From assembly GCF_009908315.1 (NCBI RefSeq), contig NZ_JAAATW010000002.1, positions 124,001-188,000 of the forward strand: a stretch of DNA of 64,000 bases. Direction: 5' to 3'. The stretch is from Paragemmobacter ruber. GTDB taxonomy: Bacteria; Pseudomonadota; Alphaproteobacteria; Rhodobacterales; Rhodobacteraceae. A program made the translations under genes and the position numbers. Within the stretch, counting starts at the first letter, position 1. Every line of letters starts with the position of its first letter. The notes beneath the pieces were generated by a model that saw nothing but the letters and a program-made list of their open reading frames with translations, was not told the origin of the DNA and ran no database searches. This document shows, piece after piece, positions 56,006-64,000 of the stretch.

Positions 56006-56878
56006 ATGCCCACCTATTCCGCCCTGACGACGCTGGAGGGCGAAGACGCCGCCGTGGCGCTTGCCAATGCGATCGAGCGGATGGACCCCGAACCCACCGG
56101 CGTGGGCGTCTTCGAGATCGAGGATGACAGCGGGCTGTGGGAGGTGGGGGCCTATTTCCTGGAAAAGCCCGACATGGTGATGCTGGAGGTGATCGCGCTG
56201 GCCTTTGGGGCAAAGCCCTTTGCGCTTTCGGAACTGCCCGAGATCGACTGGGTTGCCAAGGTGCGGCGCGAGTTGAGCCCGGTGGAGGCGGGGCGGTTCT
56301 TCGTGTTCGGCAGTCATGACGCGGACAAGGTGCCTGCGGGGCGGGTTGCCCTGCAGATCGAGGCGACGGTGGCCTTCGGCACCGGGCATCATGGCACCAC
56401 GCTGGGCTGTCTGCGGGCGTTTGACCGGCTGTTTGACGGTGGGTTCCGGCCCGCTTGCGTGGCCGATATCGGGGCGGGGACGGCGGTGCTGGCGATGGCG
56501 GCAGCAGCGGTGCTGCCCGAAGCGCGGGTGATCGCGTCGGACATCGACGCGGTGGCGGTCGAGGTGGCGGTGGCCAATGTGGGGATCAACGGGCTGGAGG
56601 GCCGGGTGGAATGTCTGGAGGCGGCGGGCTTCGGTCATCCACGGCTGGCCGAGGCGGCCCCTTTTGATCTGGTCTTTGCCAATATCCTGAAAGGGCCGCT
56701 GATCGAACTGGCCCCCGATATGGCGGCGCATGTGGCGCAAGGCGGGCTGGCGATCCTGTCGGGTCTGCTGGTCGTGCAGGCCGAGGCCGTGACGGCGGCC
56801 TATGTGGCCGAGGGATTCGCGCTGGAGGGGCGCGAGGATATTGGCGAGTGGTCCACGCTGGTTCTGCGGCGGCAATAA
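56006..56878 (+). CDS. prmA: Ribosomal protein L11 methyltransferase
   Basis: 290 aa from the ATG at 56006 behind AGAGGAGACC. PrmA marks: IEATVAFGTGHHGTTLGCLRAFDRL, motif I DIGAGTAVLAMAAAAVLPEARVIASDIDAVAVEVA and FDLVFANILKGPLIELAPDMA (the NxxxxP-type active segment). The N-terminal substrate-binding domain is present (MPTYSALTTLEGEDAAVALANAIE). It methylates ribosomal protein L11. A GGCAAA...TTTTGCC hairpin lies in the gap after the gene. Confidence 0.93.
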   Translation: MPTYSALTTLEGEDAAVALANAIERMDPEPTGVGVFEIEDDSGLWEVGAYFLEKPDMVMLEVIALAFGAKPFALSELPEIDWVAKVRRELSPVEAGRFFVFGSHDADKVPAGRVALQIEATVAFGTGHHGTTLGCLRAFDRLFDGGFRPACVADIGAGTAVLAMAAAAVLPEARVIASDIDAVAVEVAVANVGINGLEGRVECLEAAGFGHPRLAEAAPFDLVFANILKGPLIELAPDMAAHVAQGGLAILSGLLVVQAEAVTAAYVAEGFALEGREDIGEWSTLVLRRQ

Positions 56879-56997
56879 ACCAAAGTTGTATTAAAAGTTG
56901 CGGCAAAAAAACGGCAAAGGGGGCGCTCTGCCCCAATTTTGCCATGATCTCTGCATAAGCCTTAAAATTGGTGGGGGTCGTGATTCAGGTGCAAGCC

Positions 56998-57351
56998 ATG
57001 TCTGACCCTAATTTGGAAGACTTCTATACCCGTGTGGGGCGCATCGAACGCGCCCATTCCATGGGATACGGCTTTGAGGCGCCCGATACGCTTGGGCGGT
57101 CCTTCTATCATCGCACGCCGGTGCAGCGGCGCCCGGTCTTCAGGATCGGCGTTTTCCTGTTTTGCGCGTGCTTCGGGATGAAGGGCGCCATCCACTATCA
57201 CATGGGCGATGTGGCCTTTGACCGCCGTGTGGCCGAGATCGAGGCGCGCGGTGGGTTCGACGCCGTGCAGGGGTTCCTGATGCGGTCCGAGCCGATCACG
57301 CGGCTGGTGTCGAAGGGGATCGGGATCGTGGTGGAGCGCAGCCGCCTGTGA
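56998..57351 (+). CDS. Hypothetical membrane protein
   Basis: 117 aa from the ATG at 56998 (MSDPNLEDFYTRVGRIER). The N-terminal third is polar (GYGFEAPDTLGRSFYHRTPVQRR), one helix follows (RIGVFLFCACFGMKGAIHY, about residues 49-67), then an amphipathic tail (FDRRVAEIEARGGFDAVQGFLMRSEPITRL). I do not recognise the family. It converges on the DUF1127 gene and shares a bidirectional terminator region. Confidence 0.7.
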   Translation: MSDPNLEDFYTRVGRIERAHSMGYGFEAPDTLGRSFYHRTPVQRRPVFRIGVFLFCACFGMKGAIHYHMGDVAFDRRVAEIEARGGFDAVQGFLMRSEPITRLVSKGIGIVVERSRL

Positions 57352-57454
57352 GCCTTGCCACCTTGTCACCCATGCCCGGTGATCGGGCGGGGCGCTGAGG
57401 TGGAATGCGCTGCGGTTCCTGTGTCCGTCGGCAAGGCCGCCAGTTGAAATGCAA

Positions 57455-57485
57455 AGAGCCGTCGTCCCCCACGGACGACGGCTCT
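57455..57485 (-). terminator. Terminator of the DUF1127 gene (bidirectional)
   Basis: AGAGCCGTCGTCC (57455-57467) pairs exactly with GGACGACGGCTCT (57473-57485), 13 bp around a CCCAC loop. On the minus strand it is followed by TTTGCATTT. Confidence 0.82.
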
Positions 57486-57509
57486 GGCATGTCGTTCGGT
57501 TGCTGTGGT

Positions 57510-57713
57510 TCAGCGACCGAGCATTTCGATATCGCCACGGCACAGACCGATATCGTCCAGCTCGCGATCCGAGAGCTTGGCGAGGGTGTTGCGCGTGACG
57601 CGGGCGTCGTTCCAGTTCGAGAACGCGATATAGGCATTCGAGATGAACTGGACGGCGCGGAAGATCGAAATGGCGCCGAACGGCGCCGGGCGGGTCGTTT
57701 CAAAGGCGGCCAT
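57510..57713 (-). CDS. DUF1127 family small protein
   Basis: 67 aa from the ATG at 57713 (MAAFETTRPAPFGAISIFRA). The C-terminal half carries the DUF1127 motif: WNDARVTRNTLAKLSDRELDDIGLCRGDIEML. Such proteins are often stress-induced and, in Agrobacterium and Rhodobacter relatives, tied to phosphate or RNA-related responses; the molecular role is unsettled. A GAAGCG-TTTT-CGCTTC palindrome lies 32-47 bases upstream. Confidence 0.9.
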   Translation of the reverse strand: MAAFETTRPAPFGAISIFRAVQFISNAYIAFSNWNDARVTRNTLAKLSDRELDDIGLCRGDIEMLGR

Positions 57714-58042
57714 GGGGTTGATCCTTTACAAACTGCTCATGGTTGAAGCGTTTTCGCTTCGTGAGAGGCATATAATCGTGCTGCATGTGCAAAGCCAGCG
57801 CTGCGGATGCAATTCACCCTTGCAGCGCATGCATGACAAAAGACCCCAAAGGGGCCGTTATTGTTTGATTAATGTCGGGCGGCTGCGCCTGTGTCAGATC
57901 CGAGGTCGGTTTTGACGGGGGCAGCGTCGCTTGTCCGCTATGGATAACAAAACCTTCGCAAAGGCTGCAAGCAGAAAAGTCCTTTGCCTGATGTTCCCGT
58001 TTCGTGCTAGTTCTGGCGCAAGAAAAAAGAAATGGGGCGGGC
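57714..58042. promoter_or_regulatory. Divergent gap between DUF1127 and ruvC
   Basis: A perfect inverted repeat GAAGCG (57745-57750) TTTT CGCTTC (57755-57760) lies just upstream of the DUF1127 gene, with an ATTATATG stretch beyond it on the minus strand that could form the -10. No gene, tRNA or clear ruvC promoter was seen in the remainder. Confidence 0.45.
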
Positions 58043-58561
58043 ATGCGCGTTCTGGGGATTGATCCCGGCCTTCGCAACCTTGGCTGGGGGGTGATCGACG
58101 TCGCCGGGGCGCGGCTGACCCATGTCGCCAATGGCATCTGCCATTCCGCGCCGGGCGAGGGCGAGGGCGATCTGGCGCAGCGCCTGTTGTCGCTGCACGC
58201 CCAACTGACCGAGGTGCTGCGGCAGTGGCAGCCGGATACGGCGGCGGTAGAGCATACGTTCGTGAACAAGGATGCGGTGGCGACGCTCAAGCTGGGTCAG
58301 GCGCGGGGGATCGCGCTGCTGGTGCCGGCGCAATTCGGGTTGTCGGTCGGGGAATATGCGCCCAATGCGGTGAAGAAGACGGTGGTGGGCGTGGGCCATG
58401 CGGCCAAGGTGCAGGTGGATCACATGGTGAGGCTGCATCTGCCGGGGGTGAAGGTGGCGGGGCCGGATGCGGCGGATGCGCTGGCGGTGGCGATCTGTCA
58501 TGCGCATCACTGCCAGAGCGCGGGCCGGTTGCAGGCGGCGCTGAAGAGGGCTGTGGGATGA
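58043..58561 (+). CDS. ruvC: Holliday junction endonuclease RuvC
   Basis: 172 aa from the ATG at 58043 ([20 protein letters not shown]). Catalytic acids: Asp in GIDPGLRN, Glu in [12 protein letters not shown], and two Asps in [56 protein letters not shown] is typical. It cuts four-way junctions in recombination. It overlaps ruvA by ATGA. Confidence 0.96.
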   Translation: MRVLGIDPGLRNLGWGVIDVAGARLTHVANGICHSAPGEGEGDLAQRLLSLHAQLTEVLRQWQPDTAAVEHTFVNKDAVATLKLGQARGIALLVPAQFGLSVGEYAPNAVKKTVVGVGHAAKVQVDHMVRLHLPGVKVAGPDAADALAVAICHAHHCQSAGRLQAALKRAVG

Positions 58562-59238
58562 TCGGCAAGATTTCAGGGCGGCTCGATTGGCGCGGGCCGG
58601 ATACGGTGCTGATCGAAGTGCGTGGCGTGGGATACATCGTCCATGTGAACGAGCGCACCATGGCCGCGCTGCCGGGCGTGGGAGAGGCGGTGTCGCTCTA
58701 TACCGATCTTCTGGTGCGGGAGGATCTGCTGCAACTCTTCGGCTTTCCGACCATGCTGGAGAAGGAGTGGCACAAGCTTCTGATGACGGTGCAAGGCGTG
58801 GGGGCGAAGGCGTCGATGGCGATCCTTGGCGCGCTGGGCGCGGAAGGCGTGGCGCGGGCGATCAGCTTGGGCGATGCGCGGGCGGTGCAGGCGGCACCCG
58901 GCGTGGGGCCAAAACTGGCGCAGCGGGTGATCCTTGAGTTGAAGGCGAAGGCGCCGGGATTGATGGCGATGGGCGGACGGCTGGCAGTCTCGGCCGTGGC
59001 GGATGAGGCGGATGCGGTGATCGAGCCCGTCGCGACGGCGCCGAAGCGGGTGGCGAAGGTGGACCGGGGCGCGCAGGCCCGCGCGGCGGCGCATGCGGAT
59101 GCGCTGTCGGCCTTGGCGAACCTTGGCTACAGTCCTGGCGATGCGGCGCAGGCCGTGGCGACGGTGACGGCAGAGATGCCGGAGGTCGATGCAGCCGGGC
59201 TGATCCGGGCCTCGCTGAAGCTGCTTGCGCCCAAGTAA
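58558..59238 (+). CDS. ruvA: Holliday junction branch migration protein RuvA
   Basis: 226 aa from the ATG at 58558. Three domains: the N-terminal OB fold ([21 protein letters not shown], then [12 protein letters not shown]), the helix-hairpin-helix region ([19 protein letters not shown] and [22 protein letters not shown]), and the C-terminal RuvB-binding domain ([21 protein letters not shown]). It is coupled to ruvC. ruvB is not adjacent: htpX lies between. Confidence 0.96.
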   Translation: MIGKISGRLDWRGPDTVLIEVRGVGYIVHVNERTMAALPGVGEAVSLYTDLLVREDLLQLFGFPTMLEKEWHKLLMTVQGVGAKASMAILGALGAEGVARAISLGDARAVQAAPGVGPKLAQRVILELKAKAPGLMAMGGRLAVSAVADEADAVIEPVATAPKRVAKVDRGAQARAAAHADALSALANLGYSPGDAAQAVATVTAEMPEVDAAGLIRASLKLLAPK

Positions 59239-59300
59239 GGCTTGCGCGGCGGGTCGCGCTGCCCATCTTGAGGAAGGGGTGGGCTGCGGAGGGCCGGGAT

Positions 59301-60182
59301 ATGAACGGACATGGCAAGACATTCATCCTGATGGCGGCGCTGACCGCGCTGTTCATGGGCATCGGTGCGATGATCGGTGGCGGCACCGGGGCGCTGTTGG
59401 CCTTGGTGGTGGCGGCGGGCATGAACCTTGTGGGTTATTGGAATTCGGACAAGGCCGTGCTGCGCATGACCGGCGCCCGCGAGGTGACCGCCCAGACCGC
59501 GCCGGACTTTGTGGGGATGGTGCATCGGCTGGCCGATGGGGCGGGGATGCCGCGGCCCAAGGTCTATGTGATCGACACGGATCAGCCGAATGCCTTTGCC
59601 ACCGGGCGGAACCCGGAGAATGCGGCGGTGGCGGCGACGACGGGCCTGTTGCGGCGGCTGACGGCAGAGGAGGTGGCGGCGGTGATGGCGCATGAACTGG
59701 CGCATATCCAGAACCGCGACACGCTGATCATGACGGTGACGGCGACCTTTGCCGGGGCGATCGGGATGCTGGCCAATTTCGCGATGTTCTTTGGGCGCGA
59801 TCGGCAGGGGGGGATGCTGGGGGCGATTGCGGTGATGATCTTCGCGCCCCTCGCGGCGGGGCTGGTGCAGATGGCCATTTCGCGATCACGCGAATATCAG
59901 GCCGACAAGGTGGGGGCGGCGATCTGCGGCAATCCGATGTGGCTGGCCTCTGCGCTAAAAAAGATTGATGCCTTCGCCAAGGGCATCGACAATGACGCCG
60001 CCGAGCGGAACCCGGCGGTGGCGCATATGTTCATCATCAACCCGCTGCACGCCCAACGGCGGGATGCGCTGTTCTCCACCCATCCGGCGACGGCGAACCG
60101 GATCGCGGCGCTGGAGGCATTGGCGGCCGAGGGCAAGCGTTGGGGTAAGGTCGGGGTTCAGGCGCGGGGACCGTGGGCCTGA
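59301..60182 (+). CDS. htpX: Membrane metalloprotease HtpX
   Basis: M48-family zinc protease for membrane-protein quality control. 293 aa from the ATG at 59301 ([22 protein letters not shown]). The zinc site HEXXH is [14 protein letters not shown] near residue 133, with the third ligand in [13 protein letters not shown]. Two N-terminal and two middle helices are visible. The segment [11 protein letters not shown]-like [18 protein letters not shown] closes the family pattern. It sits between ruvA and ruvB, an unusual place. Confidence 0.94.
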   Translation: MNGHGKTFILMAALTALFMGIGAMIGGGTGALLALVVAAGMNLVGYWNSDKAVLRMTGAREVTAQTAPDFVGMVHRLADGAGMPRPKVYVIDTDQPNAFATGRNPENAAVAATTGLLRRLTAEEVAAVMAHELAHIQNRDTLIMTVTATFAGAIGMLANFAMFFGRDRQGGMLGAIAVMIFAPLAAGLVQMAISRSREYQADKVGAAICGNPMWLASALKKIDAFAKGIDNDAAERNPAVAHMFIINPLHAQRRDALFSTHPATANRIAALEALAAEGKRWGKVGVQARGPWA

Positions 60183-60212
60183 ATGGCTTGCCAAAGGCGT
60201 GGCGTTCTGTGA

Positions 60213-61253
60213 ATGTTCCCGCCCATGATGACCCCTGATCCGACCCTGCGCCCCGAACGCCTGCCCGAGGATGCCGACCGGGCCTTGCGCCCACAGGCCC
60301 TGGAAGAGTTCGTGGGGCAGGCAGAGGCGCGGGCCAATCTGCGCGTCTTCATCGAAAGCGCCCGGATGCGGGGCGAGGCGATGGATCACACGCTGTTTCA
60401 CGGGCCGCCCGGGCTTGGCAAGACGACACTGGCGCAGATCATGGCGCGGGAATTGGGGGTTGGGTTTCGGATGACATCGGGGCCGGTGCTGGCCAAGCCC
60501 GGCGACCTGGCGGCGATCCTGACCAATCTGGAACCGCGCGACGTGCTGTTCATCGACGAGATCCACCGGCTGTCACCCGTCGTGGAAGAGGTGCTCTACC
60601 CGGCGATGGAGGATTTCGCGCTGGATCTGGTGATCGGCGAGGGGCCTGCGGCGCGGACCGTGCGGATCGACCTGCAGCCCTTCACGCTTGTGGGGGCCAC
60701 GACACGGCTTGGGCTGCTCACGACACCCTTGCGGGACCGCTTCGGAATCCCGACGCGGCTGCAATTCTATACCGAGGATGAACTTGACCTCATCGTCGGG
60801 CGTGGGGCGCGTCTTCTGGGGGTGCAGGCGGAACCCGAGGGCACGCGGGAAATCGCGCGCCGGGCGCGGGGGACGCCGCGCGTGGCGGGGCGTCTGCTGC
60901 GGCGGGTGGTGGATTTCGTGCTGGTGGAAGGGGACGGACGGCTGACCAAGGGGATCGCTGACCGGGCGCTGACGCGGCTGGGCGTGGATCATCTGGGGCT
61001 GGATGGTGCAGACCGGCGCTATCTGGGCCTTCTGGCCGAGAACTATGGCGGCGGGCCGGTCGGGGTGGAGACCATCGCAGCGGCGCTGTCTGAGGCGCGG
61101 GATGCGATTGAGGAGGTGATCGAGCCGTTCCTCTTGCAGCAGGGCCTGATCCAGCGGACGCCGCGCGGGCGGATGCTGGCGGCCAAGGCGTGGCGGCATC
61201 TGGGACTGGAGCCGCCGAAAGGGCCGGGACAGGCGGATCTGTTCGAGGGGTGA
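60213..61253 (+). CDS. ruvB: Holliday junction branch migration ATPase RuvB
   Basis: 346 aa if the ATG at 60213 is used; ATGs at 60225 and 60228 are alternatives and none has a strong ribosome-binding site. AAA+ marks: Walker [17 protein letters not shown], Walker [26 protein letters not shown], sensor segment [23 protein letters not shown], and the winged-helix end [19 protein letters not shown]. It drives branch migration with RuvA. Its stop is directly followed by three palindromes. Confidence 0.96.
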   Translation: MFPPMMTPDPTLRPERLPEDADRALRPQALEEFVGQAEARANLRVFIESARMRGEAMDHTLFHGPPGLGKTTLAQIMARELGVGFRMTSGPVLAKPGDLAAILTNLEPRDVLFIDEIHRLSPVVEEVLYPAMEDFALDLVIGEGPAARTVRIDLQPFTLVGATTRLGLLTTPLRDRFGIPTRLQFYTEDELDLIVGRGARLLGVQAEPEGTREIARRARGTPRVAGRLLRRVVDFVLVEGDGRLTKGIADRALTRLGVDHLGLDGADRRYLGLLAENYGGGPVGVETIAAALSEARDAIEEVIEPFLLQQGLIQRTPRGRMLAAKAWRHLGLEPPKGPGQADLFEG

Positions 61254-61254
61254 G

Positions 61255-61360
61255 CGCCAAAACTTTTCTGGAAAAGTTTTGGCGGCGGGGAGACGAAAAA
61301 TTTCCGGGGAAATTTTTCGGTTCGGGGGACACCAAAAGTTTTTGGGAAAACTTTTGGTGT
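61255..61360. repeat. Three tandem AT-rich perfect palindromes behind ruvB
   Basis: Palindrome 1: 61255-61268 pairs with 61271-61284, 14 bp, core CCAAAACTTTTC. Palindrome 2: 61294-61305 with 61308-61319, 12 bp, CGAAAAATTTCC. Palindrome 3: 61329-61342 with 61347-61360, 14 bp, ACACCAAAAGTTTT. All are perfect. Spacers are 9 bases each. The shared theme is AAAAN(T/A)TTT with G/C ends. The array starts two bases after the ruvB stop. Confidence 0.85.
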
Positions 61361-61361
61361 T

Positions 61362-62006
61362 GCGGATGGTGCGGTGGGATGGCTTTGGGTTAGGAACGCC
61401 CGACCGTCCGCGGGGGCTTTGCGCCGGTAAGATCAGGCTGTCCGGGTCCAGGGGCGCTGGGGGCGGGGGCGCAAGGGTCGGCGGCGCGCCACGCACGATG
61501 ATGAGGGGGCGGTTTTCGAAGGCGCGTTCGGCCTCGTATAGAGCCGCTTCGCGGACGCTGTTCATCATGATGTCGACGGCGCACTCAAATTCCTTTGCGC
61601 TCACAGTCAGGCCCGGCACGCCAAGCTCTGCAAGGATGTCGAACTTCTGCGGCCGCAGCGCCTTGCGCACGTCCACGGATGTGTCACGCAGGAGATCCCA
61701 TCCATCCTTGCGGTTGGACGTTCCGTCAGCCACCTTTGTGAGGGCTGTGCCGTAGTCATAGGCTACGCCGACCATGTAGCCCACCAGCTTTTCAGCGGTT
61801 TTCGCGCCTAGGAGACGCGTGAGGATTTCTAGGTATTCGGACTGGTTCTCGATGATCCGGTCCCTGATCCAGTCTGCTGCGACATTTTCCGCAAAGACGA
61901 AGCCTTCGGCGAGGATGTCATCCTGCAGATTGTTCAGCGATGTGAGGGGGCTTGGGTCAGGCTGAGCGCCTTGGTTCGCGGGGCTTGTCGAGGGGCAGGC
62001 CCACAT
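61362..62006 (-). CDS. Hypothetical protein of atypical composition; frame lacks a stop before ruvB
   Basis: From the ATG at 62006 the frame encodes a credible protein for about 200 residues: NNLQDDILAEGFVFAENVAA, DRIIENQSEYLEILTRLLGA, EKLVGYMVGVAYDYGTALTK, LTVSAKEFECAVDIMMNSVR, then a proline-rich stretch. There is no stop there; the frame stays open through the three palindromes and antisense through ruvB to 60573 (477 codons). GC is visibly lower than in the flanks, suggesting acquisition or decay. I end it at the palindrome edge. I do not recognise the family, and the N terminus (ACPSTSPANQGAQPDPSP) may be non-native. Confidence 0.45.
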
Positions 62007-62245
62007 CGCTTGCCCGCACGCCGGTAAAGGTCACTGACACATCTCTGATCAAGGGTCGGACAACCGGACATGATGAAAAGCATGGAAGGGGGGGCACGCG
62101 TCGCGCCAAAGGTGAAGTGCAGGTCCGGCCTGTGCGCGCGGCGGGCGAAGCGGACGGGCCATGTGACGGGCGTTGTGTTGAATCCCCCTGAATTTGGCGT
62201 CATGGCTGGACGCGCGGCGGGCCATGTCAGACGGAGGTGGATAGG

Positions 62246-62872
62246 ATGACCCCGGATCAGGTGGAAGCGTTGTTCACGCGTGCGGATGGGCAGTATCTGT
62301 TTGCGCGTTGGGGGCGGCCGATCGTGCCGGTGGTGTTTGGGGTGGAGGATGCCACGCTGTCGGTGGTGAAGGGCGCCGTGGAGGCGGTGGTTGCGCTGGC
62401 CGGGCATCGCATTGCCGAAACGGACCCGGAACTGGGCGCCAATCTGATGGTCTTCTTCTGCCGGGACTGGGCGGAACTGCCGGAGGTGCCGAACCTTGAC
62501 CGGCTGGTGCCGGAGTTGCGCGGCCTGTGCGCGCGGCTGGAGGCGGCGGGGGCAAACCAGTACCGCATCTTCCGTTTCGACGCGGCAGGCGCGATCCGGG
62601 CGGTGTTCGTCTTTGTGCGGATGGATGCACATCTGGCCGCCGTGCCGGCGGAGGTGCTGGCGCTGAGCCAGGCGGTGCAGATGATCCTTCTCTGGTCGGA
62701 CCGGGCCTTTGGGGACCAGTCCCCGCTGGCGCAGGGCGCGGGCGGCGCGGTGCTGCTGCGGCCCGAGATCGCGGCGCTGATCCGGGCGGGCTATGATCCG
62801 GTTCTGCCCGCCGTCGCCACGGATGCAAGCCATGCGCTGCGGCTGGCGGCGCGGATCGGGCGGGCGATCTGA
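62246..62872 (+). CDS. Conserved-looking hypothetical protein
   Basis: 208 aa. The ATG at 62246 (MTPDQVEALFTRADGQYLFARWGRP) is chosen because GGAGGT lies seven to eight bases upstream. Alternating alpha/beta composition: IVPVVFGVEDATLSVVKGAVEAVVALAGH, NLMVFFCRDWAELPEVPNLDRLV, YRIFRFDAAGAIRAVFVFVRM and LSQAVQMILLWSDRAFGDQS. There is no signal or membrane segment. The family is unrecognised. It lies between the atypical gene and acs, same strand as acs. Confidence 0.72.
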   Translation: MTPDQVEALFTRADGQYLFARWGRPIVPVVFGVEDATLSVVKGAVEAVVALAGHRIAETDPELGANLMVFFCRDWAELPEVPNLDRLVPELRGLCARLEAAGANQYRIFRFDAAGAIRAVFVFVRMDAHLAAVPAEVLALSQAVQMILLWSDRAFGDQSPLAQGAGGAVLLRPEIAALIRAGYDPVLPAVATDASHALRLAARIGRAI

Positions 62873-63226
62873 TCCGCAGGGGCGGGGAATCAGCCGCGCG
62901 GTGGGGCTGCGCTGTGCGGGGGATCACGGAGTTGTGAGCGCAAACAGGGGCGCAGGGCAGTTTTGCCGCGCGGTGGTTGCACTTTTCCTGCGGGACAGGG
63001 GTGGCGCCCGGGTGCCCGGAAATTTCATGACGGATCGCAGGGTTGCGGATCGCGGTGTTAAGGAATTTTCAAAATTTCTGCCGGCCCGTCAAAAAATTTA
63101 CAAAATTTATGATAGACATCAACGGGTTGTTGGTAATTAACTGGCGGCGAAATTTCGCGGGCGCGTGATGGAGGAGTCTCCGAAGGGGAGGCTGCGCGGG
63201 CTTGCGGCGTAATCGGAGGTGGATCC
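62873..63226 (+). promoter_or_regulatory. AT-rich acs upstream region with direct repeats
   Basis: No gene was seen in 354 bases. CAAAATTT occurs at 63070-63077 and 63101-63108, 31 bp (about three turns) apart; the first lies in AATTTT-C-AAAATT. TATGAT (63109-63114) and TTGGTAATTAAC downstream may form promoter parts. A CGGAGGT ribosome-binding site precedes the acs ATG. Confidence 0.45.
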
Positions 63227-64000
63227 ATGGCAGAAACCGTACAGGAAGGGGTCTATGCGGCCTCGGCCGAATTCGTGGCGCGGGCGCATGTCGATGCGGC
63301 GGGCTATGCGCGGATGTATGCGGCATCGGTCGCCGATCCTGTGGCGTTCTGGGCGGCGCAGGGAAAGCGGATCGACTGGATCCGCGACTATACCAAGGTC
63401 AAGGATACGAATTTCGACATCGGCAAAGTTTCGATCAAGTGGTTCGAGGATGGCACGCTGAACGTGAGTGCCAACTGCATCGACCGGCATATGGTGACGC
63501 GGGCGAACCAGACCGCGATCATCTGGGAGCCGGATGATCCTAAGACTCCGGCGCAGCACATCACCTATGCGCAGCTTCTGGAGAACACCTGCCGGATGGC
63601 AAATGTGCTTAAGGCGCATGGGGTGACGAAGGGCGACCGGGTGGTTCTCTACATGCCGATGATCCCGGAGGCGGCCTATGCGATGCTGGCCTGCGCGCGG
63701 ATCGGGGCCATTCATTCGGTGGTCTTCGGGGGCTTTTCGCCGGATGCGCTGGCCAACCGGATCAACGATTCCGCGGCCAAGGTGGTGATCACCGCCGATC
63801 ATGCGCCGCGCGGGGGCAAGAAGACGCCGCTGAAGGCCAATACCGATGCCGCGCTTCTGCACTGTGGTGATCATGTAAAGTGCATGGTGGTCAAGCATAC
63901 GGGCGATCAGACGTCTTGGGTGGATGGGCGCGACGTGGACCTGAAGGCCGAGATGGCGGCGGCGGCCCCCTATTGCGCCTATACGGAAGTGGGGGCGGAG
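63227..64000 (+). CDS. acs: Acetyl-CoA synthetase, N-terminal part (cut by window end)
   Basis: 258 codons from the ATG at 63227 (MAETVQEGVYAASAEFVARA) to the edge with no stop. ACS marks: FWAAQGKRIDWIRDYTKVKDTNFD, IIWEPDDPKTPAQHITYAQLLENTCRMANVLKAHGVTKGDRVVLYMPMIPEAAYAMLACARIGAIHSVVFGGFSPDALANRI. The residues RGGKKTPLKAN that help bind CoA are present. The adenylation core and catalytic lysine lie beyond the window. It converts acetate to acetyl-CoA. Confidence 0.93.
   Translation, partial: MAETVQEGVYAASAEFVARAHVDAAGYARMYAASVADPVAFWAAQGKRIDWIRDYTKVKDTNFDIGKVSIKWFEDGTLNVSANCIDRHMVTRANQTAIIWEPDDPKTPAQHITYAQLLENTCRMANVLKAHGVTKGDRVVLYMPMIPEAAYAMLACARIGAIHSVVFGGFSPDALANRINDSAAKVVITADHAPRGGKKTPLKANTDAALLHCGDHVKCMVVKHTGDQTSWVDGRDVDLKAEMAAAAPYCAYTEVGAE

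Overview
The window is GC-rich alphaproteobacterial chromosome, most likely order Rhodobacterales (Rhodobacter/Paracoccus-like). Grounds for this: a SAM/SAH-type riboswitch before metK, a class II (CP4-like) AroA, a phosphatidylcholine synthase, an FrcBCA sugar importer, a DUF6614 protein, and the gene orders miaB-phoH-ybeY-corC-lnt-metK-trmB and aroA-cmk...rpsA-ihfB. I saw no rRNA, tRNA, CRISPR array, prophage or intact insertion sequence. Most of the sequence is housekeeping, with accessory genes and repeats slotted between conserved blocks.

Layout. 1-3.1 kb: frcBCA, an ABC importer of the fructose/ribose class, closed by a strong G/C-run terminator. 3.5-7.3 kb: a bufferin-type RiPP locus on the minus strand (bufA precursor, bufB MNIO enzyme, bufC partner, DoxX) divergent from sigF-nrsF. 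The two divergent promoters match the Caulobacter SigF consensus as I recall it (GTAAC-, 16 bp, CGA-). 7.3-18.9 kb: a glycosyltransferase-like gene, miaB, two small envelope proteins sharing a Cys-rich motif, then phoH-ybeY-corC-lnt, riboswitch-metK, a VOC protein, trmB and a metallo-beta-lactamase-fold protein. 19.0-21.8 kb: aroA-cmk-SDR.

22.2-31.7 kb: a complete Kdp potassium system (micro-ORF, kdpF, A, B, C, D, E) followed by DUF6614 and a calcium/proton antiporter. This block sits between cmk and rpsA, which are adjacent in many relatives. 32.0-37.7 kb: rpsA, ihfB, lapA, trpF, a DUF4394 gene on the other strand, and trpB. 38.1-46.8 kb: a PepSY-like protein with a membrane-anchored LuxR regulator, DUF2237, a giant DUF2339 membrane protein, ileS, DUF3253 and an EamA transporter. 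46.8-52.2 kb: pcs, xerC, DUF484 and fsa on minus, and priA on plus. 52.4-57.7 kb: a second PepSY-like protein, MFS, msrA, a methyltransferase, prmA, a small membrane protein and DUF1127. 58.0-61.3 kb: ruvC-ruvA-htpX-ruvB. 61.3-64 kb: three tandem AT-rich palindromes, two unknown genes, and the start of acs, cut by the window edge.

The points I rate highest are the SigF-controlled bufferin locus with its paired promoters, the tandem perfect palindromes behind ruvB, a composite intergenic repeat (G/C-run hairpin plus a GAGGATATTTG motif) in four copies, the module shared by the OmpA-like protein and its lipoprotein neighbour, and the PepSY paralogue pair. All family calls were made by reading the sequence; no database search was run.
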